Shown: positions 53,650 through 63,229, numbered from the stretch's first letter. The stretch is DNA of 64,000 bases from Scandinavium manionii (GCF_024764775.1 NZ_JALIGC010000033.1:62001-126000), one strand, 5' to 3'. Program-made: numbers and translations. The notes: generated by a model not told the origin, from the letters alone.

Positions 53650-55182
53650 ATGGCTACGATTGACTCCATGAATAAGGACACCACACGTCTGAGCGATGGA
53701 CCCGACTGGACCTTCGAACTGCTGGAGACCTGGTTGGCGGAAATAGACCGGGTGGCGAAGCTTTACCGGCTCGACACTTATCCTCATCAAATCGAAGTCA
53801 TTACCTCCGAACAGATGATGGATGCCTATTCCAGCGTCGGGATGCCTATCAACTATACCCACTGGTCGTTTGGCAAAAAGTTCATTGAAACCGAGCGGCT
53901 CTACAAACACGGTCAACAGGGGCTGGCATACGAAATCGTCATTAACTCCAACCCGTGTATCGCCTATCTGATGGAAGAGAACACCATGACCATGCAGGCG
54001 CTGGTCATGGCGCACGCATGCTATGGGCATAACTCTTTCTTCAAAAATAACTACCTGTTCCGCAGCTGGACCGACGCCAGTTCGATTGTCGATTACCTGA
54101 TTTTCGCGCGTAAATACATTACCGAATGTGAAGAGCGCTATGGCGTGGACGAGGTAGAAAAACTGCTCGATTCCTGCCATGCGCTGATGAACTACGGCGT
54201 CGACCGCTACAAACGTCCACAGAAAATTTCGCTACAGGAAGAGAAGGCGCGACAGAAAAGCCGCGAGGAATATCTGCAAAGCCAGGTGAATACCCTGTGG
54301 CGTACCCTGCCGAAGAAAGAAGAAGAGAAAACCGTGGCAGAGGCCCGGCGTTATCCGTCCGAAGCGCAGGAAAATCTGCTCTACTTTATGGAAAAAAATG
54401 CGCCACTGCTCGAATCCTGGCAGCGTGAGATCCTGCGCATTGTGCGTAAGGTCAGCCAGTATTTTTATCCGCAGAAACAGACTCAGGTGATGAACGAAGG
54501 CTGGGCGACATTCTGGCACTACACCATCCTGAATCATCTGTATGACGAAGGGAAAGTGACCGAGCGGTTTATGCTGGAGTTTTTACACAGCCACACCAAC
54601 GTGGTGTTCCAGCCGCCATATAACAGCCCGTGGTACAGCGGCATTAACCCGTATGCGCTCGGTTTTGCGATGTTCCAGGACATCAAACGTATTTGCCAGA
54701 CGCCGACGGAAGAGGATAAATATTGGTTCCCGGACATCGCTGGCTCCGACTGGCTTGAGACGCTGCATTTTGCGATGCGCGACTTTAAAGATGAGAGCTT
54801 CATCAGCCAGTTCCTGTCGCCGAAAGTGATGCGTGATTTCCGCCTGTTTACCGTGCTCGATGACGACCATAATAACTATCTGGAAATTGCGGCGATCCAC
54901 AATGAGGAAGGCTATCGGGAAATTCGTAACCGGCTGTCGTCCCAGTACAACCTGAGCAATCTGGAGCCAAATATCCAGGTGTGGAACGTGGATCTGCGCG
55001 GGGACCGCTCTCTGACACTGCGCTATGTGCCGCATAACCGTGCGCCGCTGGATATGGGCCGTCGGGAAGTGCTTAAACACGTGCATCGCCTGTGGGGCTT
55101 TGACGTACATCTGGAGCAGCAGAATGCCGATGGCAGTGTAGAGCTGCTGGAACGCTGCCCGCCGCGACAAAATCTCCTGTGA
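53650..55182 (+). CDS. ycgB: SpoVR-family protein YcgB
   Basis: A 510-residue cytoplasmic protein, the same length as E. coli YcgB, with long identical stretches by recall (for example QVMNEGWATFWHYTILNHLY). The family is related to SpoVR of Bacillus and works with the YeaG kinase/YeaH group in stress and stationary phase; the molecular role is unsettled. It is divergent from dadA and is followed by a strong terminator. Confidence 0.95.
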   Translation: MATIDSMNKDTTRLSDGPDWTFELLETWLAEIDRVAKLYRLDTYPHQIEVITSEQMMDAYSSVGMPINYTHWSFGKKFIETERLYKHGQQGLAYEIVINSNPCIAYLMEENTMTMQALVMAHACYGHNSFFKNNYLFRSWTDASSIVDYLIFARKYITECEERYGVDEVEKLLDSCHALMNYGVDRYKRPQKISLQEEKARQKSREEYLQSQVNTLWRTLPKKEEEKTVAEARRYPSEAQENLLYFMEKNAPLLESWQREILRIVRKVSQYFYPQKQTQVMNEGWATFWHYTILNHLYDEGKVTERFMLEFLHSHTNVVFQPPYNSPWYSGINPYALGFAMFQDIKRICQTPTEEDKYWFPDIAGSDWLETLHFAMRDFKDESFISQFLSPKVMRDFRLFTVLDDDHNNYLEIAAIHNEEGYREIRNRLSSQYNLSNLEPNIQVWNVDLRGDRSLTLRYVPHNRAPLDMGRREVLKHVHRLWGFDVHLEQQNADGSVELLERCPPRQNLL

Positions 55183-55191
55183 CATAAATGC

Positions 55192-55217
55192 AAAAGCCGG
55201 GTTTTCACCCGGCTTTT
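55192..55217. terminator. Bidirectional terminator after ycgB
   Basis: A 10-bp perfect stem (AAAAGCCGGG with CCCGGCTTTT) and a 6-nt loop, 9 nt after ycgB, with A-runs and T-runs on both sides, so it can act on either strand. Confidence 0.92.
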
Positions 55218-55280
55218 CTGACTGATGACAAACCTAAAACGTTTGAAAGTCGAACCGATCGCACCAGATAAAAAACAAGG

Positions 55281-55348
55281 AAAATCAATTCATTGATTTT
55301 CGGCTGATAACCACAAAGAAGGAAAAACCACGCTTTTTCCTTCTTTGT
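55281..55348. repeat. Two perfect inverted repeats between ycgB and fadR terminators
   Basis: 55281-55300 is a 9-bp stem (AAAATCAAT with ATTGATTTT, 2-nt loop). 55313-55348 is a 15-bp perfect stem (ACAAAGAAGGAAAAA with its complement, 6-nt loop). Neither is explained by the flanking genes. Confidence 0.75.
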
Positions 55349-55357
55349 CAGCACAGT

Positions 55358-55385
55358 AAAAAGCCGGGTTTTCACCCGGCTTTTT
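55358..55385. terminator. Second copy of the same terminator, before fadR
   Basis: AAAGCCGGG and CCCGGCTTT again with the TTTTCA loop, near-identical to the copy at 55192-55217 and followed in both cases by CTGACTG-like sequence. It should end fadR transcription on the minus strand. Confidence 0.9.
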
Positions 55386-55406
55386 ACTGACTGCGCTGTG
55401 ATTAGC

Positions 55407-56126
55407 TTAGCGGCCGTGAATGGCCAAATCACCCGGCAGTGTTTTCTGCATTTTATGCCAGACCAGGCCGGACTCGTGGCCGTAACGACGCACGGTTTCA
55501 TAAACCTGTTCGTGATCGCCCTGCTCACACACTTTCGTCAGCTGATGGTAGAAGCCCAGCGCCAGACTGCGCGCTTCCGGATTGGCAAAATAGTGACGAC
55601 CAATGCGGGTATACAGCCCTTTCATGCCATTGAGGATCAGGCCATAAATCGGGTTGCCGGAGGCAAACGCCAGACCGCGGAATATGCTGTAATCGAGTTC
55701 AGCAAACGCATCGGCGTGGTCTTCCACTTCGCGGGCGGTAGCCAGCACTTTCAGCGCATCTTCAGGATGCTGACGGAACGCGGTGCGGATAAAGATGGTC
55801 GCGATGTTGGTACGCACAGAGAGCAGATTGTCGATCAGCTGTGGCACGCGGTCATGATCCAGACGCGCCAGCGTTTCGAGAATGTTTAAGCCCGAAGTTT
55901 CCCAGAAATTGTTCACTTTGGTCGGTTTACCATGCTGAATGGTCAACCAGCCGTCGCGAGCCAGACGCTGTAATACTTCGCGAAGGGTGGTGCGTGTGAC
56001 ACCGATCAATTCAGAAAGCTCACGCTCTGCGGGGAGAATAGTGCCTGGGGCAAATCGGTTATTCCAGATACTTTCAATGATGTACTCTTCCGCGAAACCC
56101 GCCGGGCTCTGCGCCTTAATGACCAT
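55407..56126 (-). CDS. fadR: Fatty-acid metabolism regulator FadR
   Basis: A 239-residue GntR-family regulator. The winged helix covers residues 1-75 (ELSELIGVTRTTLREVLQRL), and the C-terminal domain binds long-chain acyl-CoA (NPIYGLILNGMKGLYTRIG). It represses fad genes and activates fabA/fabB. The ATG at 56126 gives the E. coli N-terminus MVIKAQSPAGFAEEY. Divergent from nhaB as in E. coli. Confidence 0.96.
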   Translation of the reverse strand: MVIKAQSPAGFAEEYIIESIWNNRFAPGTILPAERELSELIGVTRTTLREVLQRLARDGWLTIQHGKPTKVNNFWETSGLNILETLARLDHDRVPQLIDNLLSVRTNIATIFIRTAFRQHPEDALKVLATAREVEDHADAFAELDYSIFRGLAFASGNPIYGLILNGMKGLYTRIGRHYFANPEARSLALGFYHQLTKVCEQGDHEQVYETVRRYGHESGLVWHKMQKTLPGDLAIHGR

Positions 56127-56343
56127 AGTGAGATTTCCATTACACAGCGTTGCTAATATTGAACTCATCATACCAGAGCCGATAAGGGGCAGATAGCGCA
56201 TCTCCATAATTAAAAGGGGATCGCTGTTTTATTTTAAAAATTTAGTTCACCCCGGCTTTGCTTGCTTGCAGCGGCTTCAGAGCGGATACTTCGAGATTCA
56301 CCTTCAGTAAATGGCTTACTTTTGACGGGATCGGAAATCTGTC

Positions 56344-57900
56344 GTGGATATATCAACCTCTCGTGCGCTGTGGCGCAACTTTCTCGGTCAGTCACCGGAC
56401 TGGTACAAACTGACCCTCTTGCTGTTTTTGGTTATCAACCCTGTCGTCTTCTTCATTGATCCGTTTATCGCGGGTTGGTTACTGGTGGCGGAGTTTATCT
56501 TCACTCTGGCGATGGCGCTGAAATGCTATCCTCTGCTTCCTGGCGGCCTGCTGGCGATCGAAGCCGTGATGATTGGCATGACCAGCGCCGAGCATGTGCG
56601 TGAAGAAATTGCCAGCAACCTCGAAGTGCTGTTGCTGCTGATTTTCATGGTCGCGGGCATCTATTTTATGAAGCAACTGCTGCTGTTCATTTTCACCCGC
56701 CTGTTGCTGACAATTCAAAGCAAGATGCTGCTTTCGATAGCCTTCTGCCTTGCCGCCGCATTTTTATCGGCGTTCCTGGATGCGTTGACGGTCGTGGCGG
56801 TGATCATCAGCGTCGCGGTCGGGTTCTACGGCATTTATCATCGGGTCGCATCTTCGCGTCCGACCGAGAGCGACATGCTCGATGACAGCCATATCGACAT
56901 CCACAATAAAGAAGTGCTCGAGCAGTTCCGCAGTTTCCTGCGCAGCCTGATGATGCACGCCGGAGTGGGTACGGCGCTGGGTGGCGTGATGACGATGGTC
57001 GGCGAGCCGCAAAACCTGATCATCGCCAAAGCAGTAGGCTGGCATTTTGGCGAGTTCTTCCTGCGTATGCTGCCGGTCACGCTGCCGGTGTTGTTCTGCG
57101 GGTTATTGACCTGCCTGCTGGTCGAAAAATTCAAACTGTTTGGCTACGGCGAACAGCTGCCGACCAGCGTTCGCGCCGTGCTGAAAGATTTTGACGTGAA
57201 AAGCAGTGAGCAGCGAACGCGTCAGGAAACGCTCAAACTGGTGATTCAGGGCGTTATCGGCCTCTGGTTGGTTATCGCGCTGGCGCTGCATCTGGCGGAA
57301 GTGGGGCTGATTGGCCTGACGGTTATCATCTTTGCCACCTCCCTCACCGGCGTCACCGATGAACATGCCATCGGCAAAGCGTTTACCGAAGCGCTGCCGT
57401 TTACCGCGCTGCTGACAGTATTCTTCGCCGTGGTGGCGGTGATTATCGACCAGCATCTGTTTGCACCGATTATCAGCTATGTACTGCAGGCGTCTCCGCA
57501 CGCGCAGCTGTCGCTGTTTTATCTGTTCAATGGCTTGCTCTCGTCAATTTCCGATAACGTGTTTGTCGGCACGGTGTATATCAACGAGGCGAAATCCGCG
57601 CTGGAGCACGGGGCGATTTCTCTGCCGCAGTTTCAAATGCTGGCGGTAGCAATTAACACCGGCACCAATCTGCCATCGGTGGCGACACCGAACGGCCAGG
57701 CGGCATTCCTGTTCCTGCTGACGTCTGCCCTCGCACCGCTGATTCGCCTCTCGTATGGTCGGATGGTATGGATGGCGCTGCCGTACACCATCGTGCTGAC
57801 GATTGTTGGCCTGCTGTGCGTGGAGCTGACACTGATGCCTTATACCGAGTGGATGACCGCCAAAGGCTGGCTGATGAGCGCCCCTTTGCCTGTCCATTAA
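56344..57900 (+). CDS. nhaB: Na+/H+ antiporter NhaB
   Basis: A 518-residue inner-membrane antiporter with about twelve helices; segments QSPDWYKL, KCYPLLPGGLLAIEA and AINTGTNLPSVATPNGQAAF are diagnostic. It expels Na+ mainly at neutral pH. The start is a GTG at 56344. A 7-8 bp hairpin (57917-57936) follows without a T-run. Confidence 0.95.
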   Translation: MDISTSRALWRNFLGQSPDWYKLTLLLFLVINPVVFFIDPFIAGWLLVAEFIFTLAMALKCYPLLPGGLLAIEAVMIGMTSAEHVREEIASNLEVLLLLIFMVAGIYFMKQLLLFIFTRLLLTIQSKMLLSIAFCLAAAFLSAFLDALTVVAVIISVAVGFYGIYHRVASSRPTESDMLDDSHIDIHNKEVLEQFRSFLRSLMMHAGVGTALGGVMTMVGEPQNLIIAKAVGWHFGEFFLRMLPVTLPVLFCGLLTCLLVEKFKLFGYGEQLPTSVRAVLKDFDVKSSEQRTRQETLKLVIQGVIGLWLVIALALHLAEVGLIGLTVIIFATSLTGVTDEHAIGKAFTEALPFTALLTVFFAVVAVIIDQHLFAPIISYVLQASPHAQLSLFYLFNGLLSSISDNVFVGTVYINEAKSALEHGAISLPQFQMLAVAINTGTNLPSVATPNGQAAFLFLLTSALAPLIRLSYGRMVWMALPYTIVLTIVGLLCVELTLMPYTEWMTAKGWLMSAPLPVH

Positions 57901-58035
57901 ACGTCCTCCGATTAATGCCCGGAACCTTTTCCGGGCGATTCATTCCCTTTTACGTAATTATTCACGCCTGCATAGTGGCGCGGTAAATGTTTTCGTTTAC
58001 ACTGCGGTGTCTTAGCATGTTCCAGGGAAATGATT

Positions 58036-58566
58036 ATGTTGCGATTTTTAAACCAGTGCTCACGCGGTCGCGGAGCGTGGTTACTGCTGGCGTTGGCCGC
58101 TTTTGCGCTGGAGATGGTCGCGCTGTGGTTCCAGCACGTGATGCTGCTGAAGCCATGCGTACTGTGTATCTATGAGCGTTCTGCGCTGTTCGGCGTGATG
58201 GGTGCAGGTATTGTCGGTGCCATTGCCCCGAAATCACCGCTGCGTTATGCCGGTATTCTGATTTGGATTTACAGCGCCTGGCGTGGCGTTCAGCTGGCGT
58301 GGGAACACACCATGATCCAGCTGCATCCGTCCCCGTTCCAGACCTGCGACTTTGCCGCTCGCTTCCCGAGCTGGTTGCCGCTGGATAAGTGGTTGCCGCA
58401 GGTGTTTGTTGCGTCTGGCGATTGTGCCGAACGTCAGTGGTCATTCCTGACTCTGGAAATGCCACAGTGGCTGGTAGGGATTTTTGTGGTCTTCCTGGTC
58501 ATCGGTCTGCTGGTGTTGATTGCCCAGCCAGTCAAACCGAAAAAACGCGACCTCTTCGGTAGGTAA
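58036..58566 (+). CDS. dsbB: Disulphide bond formation protein DsbB
   Basis: A 176-residue inner-membrane quinone reductase that reoxidises DsbA. The four essential Cys are present: Cys41 and Cys44 in KPCVLCIYER, and the second pair in FQTCDF and SGDCAERQW. The ATG at 58036 has AGGGA 7 nt upstream and matches the E. coli start MLRFLNQC. Confidence 0.96.
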   Translation: MLRFLNQCSRGRGAWLLLALAAFALEMVALWFQHVMLLKPCVLCIYERSALFGVMGAGIVGAIAPKSPLRYAGILIWIYSAWRGVQLAWEHTMIQLHPSPFQTCDFAARFPSWLPLDKWLPQVFVASGDCAERQWSFLTLEMPQWLVGIFVVFLVIGLLVLIAQPVKPKKRDLFGR

Positions 58567-58594
58567 AAGCAAAGTGGTTCAGGAAGATAGACGT

Positions 58595-58621
58595 AAAACG
58601 GCAACCTCGGTTGCCGTTTTT
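58595..58621 (+). terminator. Intrinsic terminator after dsbB
   Basis: AACGGCAACC and GGTTGCCGTT form a 10-bp stem around a 2-nt loop, with A-run before and T-run after; it is bidirectional and also lies 63 nt beyond the stop of the convergent reductase gene. Confidence 0.9.
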
Positions 58622-58684
58622 AATGCTTGCTCACTCTCCCTGCAGGAGCGGATCAGGACGAAGGCATCAGGCGGCACCACATCC

Positions 58685-59554
58685 TTAAGCCCTTCCCTGC
58701 GCCCAGTATGCCATAAAGCTCGCGCAGTCCCTGTTGAGCTGCTGTTTCTCAATCAGGCTGCGACGCAGGTTTTTCACCAGCGTTGATTCTGCCGCCACCC
58801 AGGCCTGAAAGCCCGCGGCCTCGCGCGCCCTTTCCCACAGCAACTCTCCATCCAGACTGTTCTCTTCCGTCGACTGCTCTCGCGCCAACGCATACGCCGG
58901 GATCGTCACCTCGCGCTCTACCACACTCAGTAAATCGTCCTGCCTGTCGCGCGCCAGCCAGTGTACGTCGGCGAAAGGGAAATCCTGCAGCTGAAAATCA
59001 GCCTCATGCGGTACGGTGAAAAAGGCCTGCACGCGCGGCGGATTCGTTTTTTTCGCCAGCTGTTCCAGAATCCCCATTGCCGCAGGCAGCGCCGTTTCGT
59101 CGGCAATCAGCAGTGCCTGGCGCACGCTATCGTTATCCAGCCATTCATACCCGCCGCTGTTCTCGTCAGAGGCACCATTCGGGGCCACCATTTGCAGCGC
59201 ATCACCCGGCCTGGCGTGCGTTGCCCATCGCGAAGCCGGCCCGCCGTCACCGTGCAGCACGAATTCCACGTCCACTTCCTGCGCATCCACCCGCAGTTCG
59301 CGCAGCGTGTAGGTGCGCATTACCGGGCGTTTCGCTTTCGGCAGTGCCAGATAATCCTGATACCAGGTGTCGCTCACCGCCATGGAGGCCGTGTCTTCCC
59401 CGTCTTCGGCGAAGAGCAGTTTGATGCGTTGATCCGGCGATTCATGTTTCATCTGCGCCACTTCAGGCCCGGTAAACACGCAGCGCAAAAGAGAGGGTGA
59501 AACCTGAATCCGTCTCGCTAAAACGACGTTAAAAATACGATAGCCCGCGGCCAT
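58685..59554 (-). CDS. Siderophore-interacting protein (FAD ferric-siderophore reductase, ViuB/SIP family)
   Basis: A 289-residue flavin reductase: FAD-binding barrel with the RTYTLRELR motif, then the NADH-binding half ending in AWVAAESTLVKNLRRSL and the family's C-terminal AYWAQGRA helix. It releases iron from ferric siderophores in the cytoplasm. The ATG at 59554 has AGGAG 7 nt upstream; the 109 upstream codons to 59881 read through the Fur box and into the divergent receptor gene and are rejected. It is divergent from an IutA-like receptor. Confidence 0.88.
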   Translation of the reverse strand: MAAGYRIFNVVLARRIQVSPSLLRCVFTGPEVAQMKHESPDQRIKLLFAEDGEDTASMAVSDTWYQDYLALPKAKRPVMRTYTLRELRVDAQEVDVEFVLHGDGGPASRWATHARPGDALQMVAPNGASDENSGGYEWLDNDSVRQALLIADETALPAAMGILEQLAKKTNPPRVQAFFTVPHEADFQLQDFPFADVHWLARDRQDDLLSVVEREVTIPAYALAREQSTEENSLDGELLWERAREAAGFQAWVAAESTLVKNLRRSLIEKQQLNRDCASFMAYWAQGRA

Positions 59555-59695
59555 GTTCCGGCTCCTGTCGAGGGAAAACGGCATTCCGGCGCTGACTGAC
59601 TGCGCACGGAATACCGCCACAAAGTGTGGGTAAATCATAGAGATAATGAAAACAAATATGACAAAATGAGTTGCCAGTGTAAACAGAATGAATAT

Positions 59696-59714
59696 CATAA
59701 CGATAACTATTATC
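59696..59714. promoter_or_regulatory. Fur box between the siderophore reductase and iutA-like genes
   Basis: CATAACGATAACTATTATC matches 15 of 19 positions of the Fur consensus, 52 nt before the receptor start and about 142 nt before the reductase start. A single site could control both directions under iron limitation. Confidence 0.75.
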
Positions 59715-59765
59715 AATATTGACACATTCTTACCTTCTGTTACGACTACTGGGAAATTGATAACA

Positions 59766-61955
59766 ATGAAGCGCAGCACTCTTTGGATGTTGAACCCTTG
59801 TTTACTGGCCATGCTTTCCGCCTCGGCCTGGGCTGAAACGCAAAAGGAAGACACGCTGGTGGTGTCCGCCAGCCGGGCCAATCACACCGTTGCTGATATG
59901 GCACAAACCACGTGGGTCATTGAACAAGCGGACATTGAGCAGCAGGTTCAGGGCGGCAAAGAGTTGAAAGAGGTGCTGGCGCAGCTGATCCCGGGTATGG
60001 ACGTCAGCAGCCAGGGGCGCACCAACTACGGCATGAATATGCGCGGGCGCTCGATGATGGTGATGGTGGATGGCGTGCGCCTGAACTCTTCCCGCAGCGA
60101 CAGCCGTCAGCTGGATTCCATCGATCCGTTCAACATTTCGCGCATCGAAGTCATTTCCGGCGCCACTTCGCTGTACGGCGGCGGCAGCACCGGCGGGTTG
60201 ATTAATATCGTCACCAAAAAAGGCCAGCCGGAAACTGAAGTGGAATTCCAGGCCGGTGGGAAAAGTGGGTTTAACAGCCATAACGATCATGACGAAAATA
60301 TCGCGGCAGCGGTGAGCGGCGGCAACGATAACGCCTCCGGTCGTCTGTCCGTGGCATATCAGCGTTATGGCGGCTGGTATGACGGAAATGGCGATGAGGT
60401 GATTATCGATAACACCCAAACCGGCCTGCAGTATTCCGACCGTCTGGACATCATGGGCACCGGTACGATTAACATTGATGACCACCAGCAACTCCAGCTG
60501 ACGACGCAGTATTACAAGAGCCAGTCCGACGGTAAACACGGCCTTTTCCTCGGAGATAACTTCTCGGCGGTAACCGGTGACGCTGACGCATATAACAAGA
60601 GCAATCTTGATTCCGATCGCCTGCCGGGCACGGAACGCCATCTGATTAACCTGCAGTACTCTAATACCGACGTCTGGGGTCAGGATCTGGTGGCACAAAT
60701 TTACTATCGCGACGAAAGCCTGACGTTTTACCCCTTCCCGACGCTGAGCAAAGGCACCGTCACCAGCATTGGCGCGTCCCAGCAAAAAACCGATTTTTAC
60801 GGCGGGAAGCTCACGCTGAACAGCAAGCCGATGGATGACCTGAATCTGACCTGGGGCGTCGATGTCGATCATGAATCGTTTAACGCAAACCAGCAGTTCT
60901 TCGATCTCGACAAAGCCGCAGCCAGCGGCGGTATGACGCTCGAAAACGCCTATAATGTCGGCCGTTATCCAGGTTACAGCATCACTAATCTCGCGCCGTT
61001 CCTGCAGGCGAGCTATGACATTAGCGCCATCACGTTAACCGGCGGTATGCGTTATCAGTACACTGAAAACAAGGTCGATGACTTTATCGGCTACACGCAG
61101 CAACAGGCGATCGCTAACGGGAAAGCCACCTCAGCGGATGCGGTGCCGGGCGGCAAAACGGACTACAACAACCTGCTGTTCAACGCCGGGATCCTCGGTC
61201 ATCTCACCGAACGCCAGCAGCTGTGGTTTAACTTCTCTCAGGGCTTTGAAATCCCTGACCTGGCGAAGTATTACGGCTCCGGGAATTACACGCTGGTTGA
61301 CGGCCATTACCGCCTGAACAACAGCGTGAACGTCAATGATTCGACGCTCGACGGCATTAAAGTCAACGCGTACGAGCTGGGCTGGCGTTTGACCGGCGAC
61401 AACCTACGCACTCAGGTCGCGGCCTATTACTCGCTGTCCGATAAAACCATCAACATCAATAAATCCGACATGACCATTAGCCTTGAGGACGACAAGCGTC
61501 GGATTTATGGCGTGGAAGGTCAGGTGGATTACTTCTTCACCGCCAGCGACTGGAGTCTCGGTTCGAACTTTAACGCCATCAAGTCGGAAACCCGTGAAAA
61601 CGGCAAATGGGAGAAACTGACGGTAGACAGCGCCAGCCCGTCGAAGGTGAGCGCATGGGTAAACTGGGCGCCGGGAGACTGGGGTTTACGCGTGCAGAGC
61701 ACCCAGACGTTTGACGTATCGGACAACGACGGCAATAAAATTGACGGCTACAACACCGTCGATTTCATCGGGAGCTACACCCTGCCTGTCGGGAAAGTCA
61801 GCTTCAGCGTGGAAAACCTGCTGGATGAGGAGTACACCACCGTGTGGGGCCAGCGCGCTCCGGGACTGTACAGCCCAACCTATGGCGCACCGGGTTTGTA
61901 CACCTACAAAGGCCGCGGTCGTACCTTTGGCCTGAATTACTCGGTACTTTTCTGA
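59766..61955 (+). CDS. iutA: IutA-like ferric aerobactin receptor
   Basis: A 729-residue TonB-dependent receptor: signal peptide of about 23 residues, TonB box DTLVVSA, plug with the RIEVISGATSLYGGGSTGGL stretch, and a C-terminus ending LNYSVLF. Long segments match IutA of E. coli as recalled (MAQTTWVIE, LNSSRSDSRQLDSIDPFNI, TTVWGQRAPG). No iucABCD synthesis genes are present, so the cell can take up aerobactin made by others or encode synthesis elsewhere. The ATG at 59766 gives the homologous N-terminus. In E. coli nothing of this kind lies in the dsbB-ycgN interval. Confidence 0.9.
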   Translation: MKRSTLWMLNPCLLAMLSASAWAETQKEDTLVVSASRANHTVADMAQTTWVIEQADIEQQVQGGKELKEVLAQLIPGMDVSSQGRTNYGMNMRGRSMMVMVDGVRLNSSRSDSRQLDSIDPFNISRIEVISGATSLYGGGSTGGLINIVTKKGQPETEVEFQAGGKSGFNSHNDHDENIAAAVSGGNDNASGRLSVAYQRYGGWYDGNGDEVIIDNTQTGLQYSDRLDIMGTGTINIDDHQQLQLTTQYYKSQSDGKHGLFLGDNFSAVTGDADAYNKSNLDSDRLPGTERHLINLQYSNTDVWGQDLVAQIYYRDESLTFYPFPTLSKGTVTSIGASQQKTDFYGGKLTLNSKPMDDLNLTWGVDVDHESFNANQQFFDLDKAAASGGMTLENAYNVGRYPGYSITNLAPFLQASYDISAITLTGGMRYQYTENKVDDFIGYTQQQAIANGKATSADAVPGGKTDYNNLLFNAGILGHLTERQQLWFNFSQGFEIPDLAKYYGSGNYTLVDGHYRLNNSVNVNDSTLDGIKVNAYELGWRLTGDNLRTQVAAYYSLSDKTININKSDMTISLEDDKRRIYGVEGQVDYFFTASDWSLGSNFNAIKSETRENGKWEKLTVDSASPSKVSAWVNWAPGDWGLRVQSTQTFDVSDNDGNKIDGYNTVDFIGSYTLPVGKVSFSVENLLDEEYTTVWGQRAPGLYSPTYGAPGLYTYKGRGRTFGLNYSVLF

Positions 61956-61963
61956 TACCCACA

Positions 61964-61999
61964 AAAAAACGCCGCCAGCATCTCTGCGGGTGGCGTTTT
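61964..61999. terminator. Bidirectional terminator between iutA and ycgN
   Basis: CGCCGCC and GGTGGCG pair (one G-U) around a 12-nt loop with an A-run on the left and TTTTC on the right, between two convergent genes. Confidence 0.8.
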
Positions 62000-62012
62000 C
62001 ATATTCTGATGG

Positions 62013-62471
62013 TTAGCCGCGATTTGGGTGATTCAGAATATGATCTTCCCAGTCGCGCACTTCCGATTCTTGCACCGCAATATGGCGCACCGAAATACGT
62101 TCACCGTGCATCGCCGCTTTTGACCCCGTCAACAGCGGGTGCCACGTCGGCAACGGTTTACCTTCCGCCAACAGTCGATACGCGCAGGTGTGCGGCAGCC
62201 ACTCAAAGGTCGGCAGATTATCGCGGGTCAGTTTGATGCAATCCGCTTCATATTCGAAACGACGCTCGTAGTTGCGACACTGGCAGGTTTTGATGTTCAG
62301 CTGGCGACAGGCGACGTTAGTAAAGTAGATTTCATCACTGTCTTCATCCATCAACTTATGCAGACAGCATTGACCGCAGCCATCGCACAAAGACTCCCAC
62401 TCGACGTCGGTCATTTGCTCGAGAGTTTTGCTTTGCCAGAAGGGTGTGTCGCTCATAGGAATGTCCGCCAT
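62013..62471 (-). CDS. ycgN: YcgN, UPF0153 Cys-cluster protein
   Basis: A 152-residue protein with the CDGCGQCCLHKL motif and further Cys at VACRQL, TCQCRNYE, DCIKL and HTCAYRL, an arrangement suggesting metal or Fe-S binding. Its role is unknown. It is close to E. coli YcgN (153 residues) and sits before ycgM as there. Confidence 0.93.
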   Translation of the reverse strand: MADIPMSDTPFWQSKTLEQMTDVEWESLCDGCGQCCLHKLMDEDSDEIYFTNVACRQLNIKTCQCRNYERRFEYEADCIKLTRDNLPTFEWLPHTCAYRLLAEGKPLPTWHPLLTGSKAAMHGERISVRHIAVQESEVRDWEDHILNHPNRG

Positions 62472-62550
62472 TGAAAACCAGGGTGCACCTTATAACCAGT
62501 CTGGCAGACGGATGCAAGTTTTGCCGCCCGAGAGGGGCGGCAATTGATGC

Positions 62551-63210
62551 TTACAGCACGCGGGTCGTGAGGGAATTACCGTTAAAGGAAACGTCCAGCT
62601 CATCACCACTGTTCAATGGGCCAACGCCTTCCGGCGTGCCGGTCAGGATAACGTCACCGCTTTTCAGGGTGAAGAAGCGGCTCATGTAGGCAATCAGCGG
62701 CACAATTTTGTGGATCATGTCAGCCGTTGTGCCCTGCTGGCGAACTTCACCGTTAATTTTCAGGCCCAGCGGCGTGTTTTGCGGGTCACTGTGGAATTCG
62801 CTCGCCGGAATAAATCCGGAAATTGGGCAGGAATTATCAAACCCTTTCGCTTTTTCCCACGGCTGCCCTGCTTTCTTCATCTTGCCCTGAAGGTCACGCA
62901 GCGTGAGATCCAGCGCTACGCCATAACCGGCAATCGCTTTCAATACGTGTTCTTCAGTCGCCTGACGCAGCGTGCCGCCAATCAGCACAGCCAGTTCAAC
63001 TTCATGATGCACAGAACCCAGCCCTTCCGGTAACACCAGCGGCTGGCGGATATCGCACAGCGCGGTTTCGGGCTTAATAAACAGTACCGGCTCTTCCGGC
63101 GTGGCACTGCCCATTTCCTGAATATGCTTCGCGTAATTACTGCCTACACAAACCACTTTACTGACCGGGTAATCCAGTAGCGCGCCCTGCCAGTTATGAT
63201 GTTGATACAT
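62551..63210 (-). CDS. ycgM: YcgM, fumarylacetoacetate hydrolase-family protein
   Basis: A 219-residue FAH-fold enzyme: VGSNYAKHIQEMG, the metal-ligand HHEVELAVLIGG stretch and the C-terminal GDVILTGTPEGVG motif. Relatives act as acylpyruvases or oxaloacetate decarboxylases. It lies 19 nt downstream of ycgL and is probably in the same operon; a small GC hairpin follows at 62522-62540. Confidence 0.93.
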   Translation of the reverse strand: MYQHHNWQGALLDYPVSKVVCVGSNYAKHIQEMGSATPEEPVLFIKPETALCDIRQPLVLPEGLGSVHHEVELAVLIGGTLRQATEEHVLKAIAGYGVALDLTLRDLQGKMKKAGQPWEKAKGFDNSCPISGFIPASEFHSDPQNTPLGLKINGEVRQQGTTADMIHKIVPLIAYMSRFFTLKSGDVILTGTPEGVGPLNSGDELDVSFNGNSLTTRVL

Positions 63211-63229
63211 GCCTGCTCCTGTCGTTGCG

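Noticed and set aside
59555..59881. N-terminal extension of the siderophore reductase with a hydrophobic stretch like a membrane anchor
   Set aside because: It would translate the Fur-box region and the start of the divergent receptor gene; a proper ribosome site exists at 59554.
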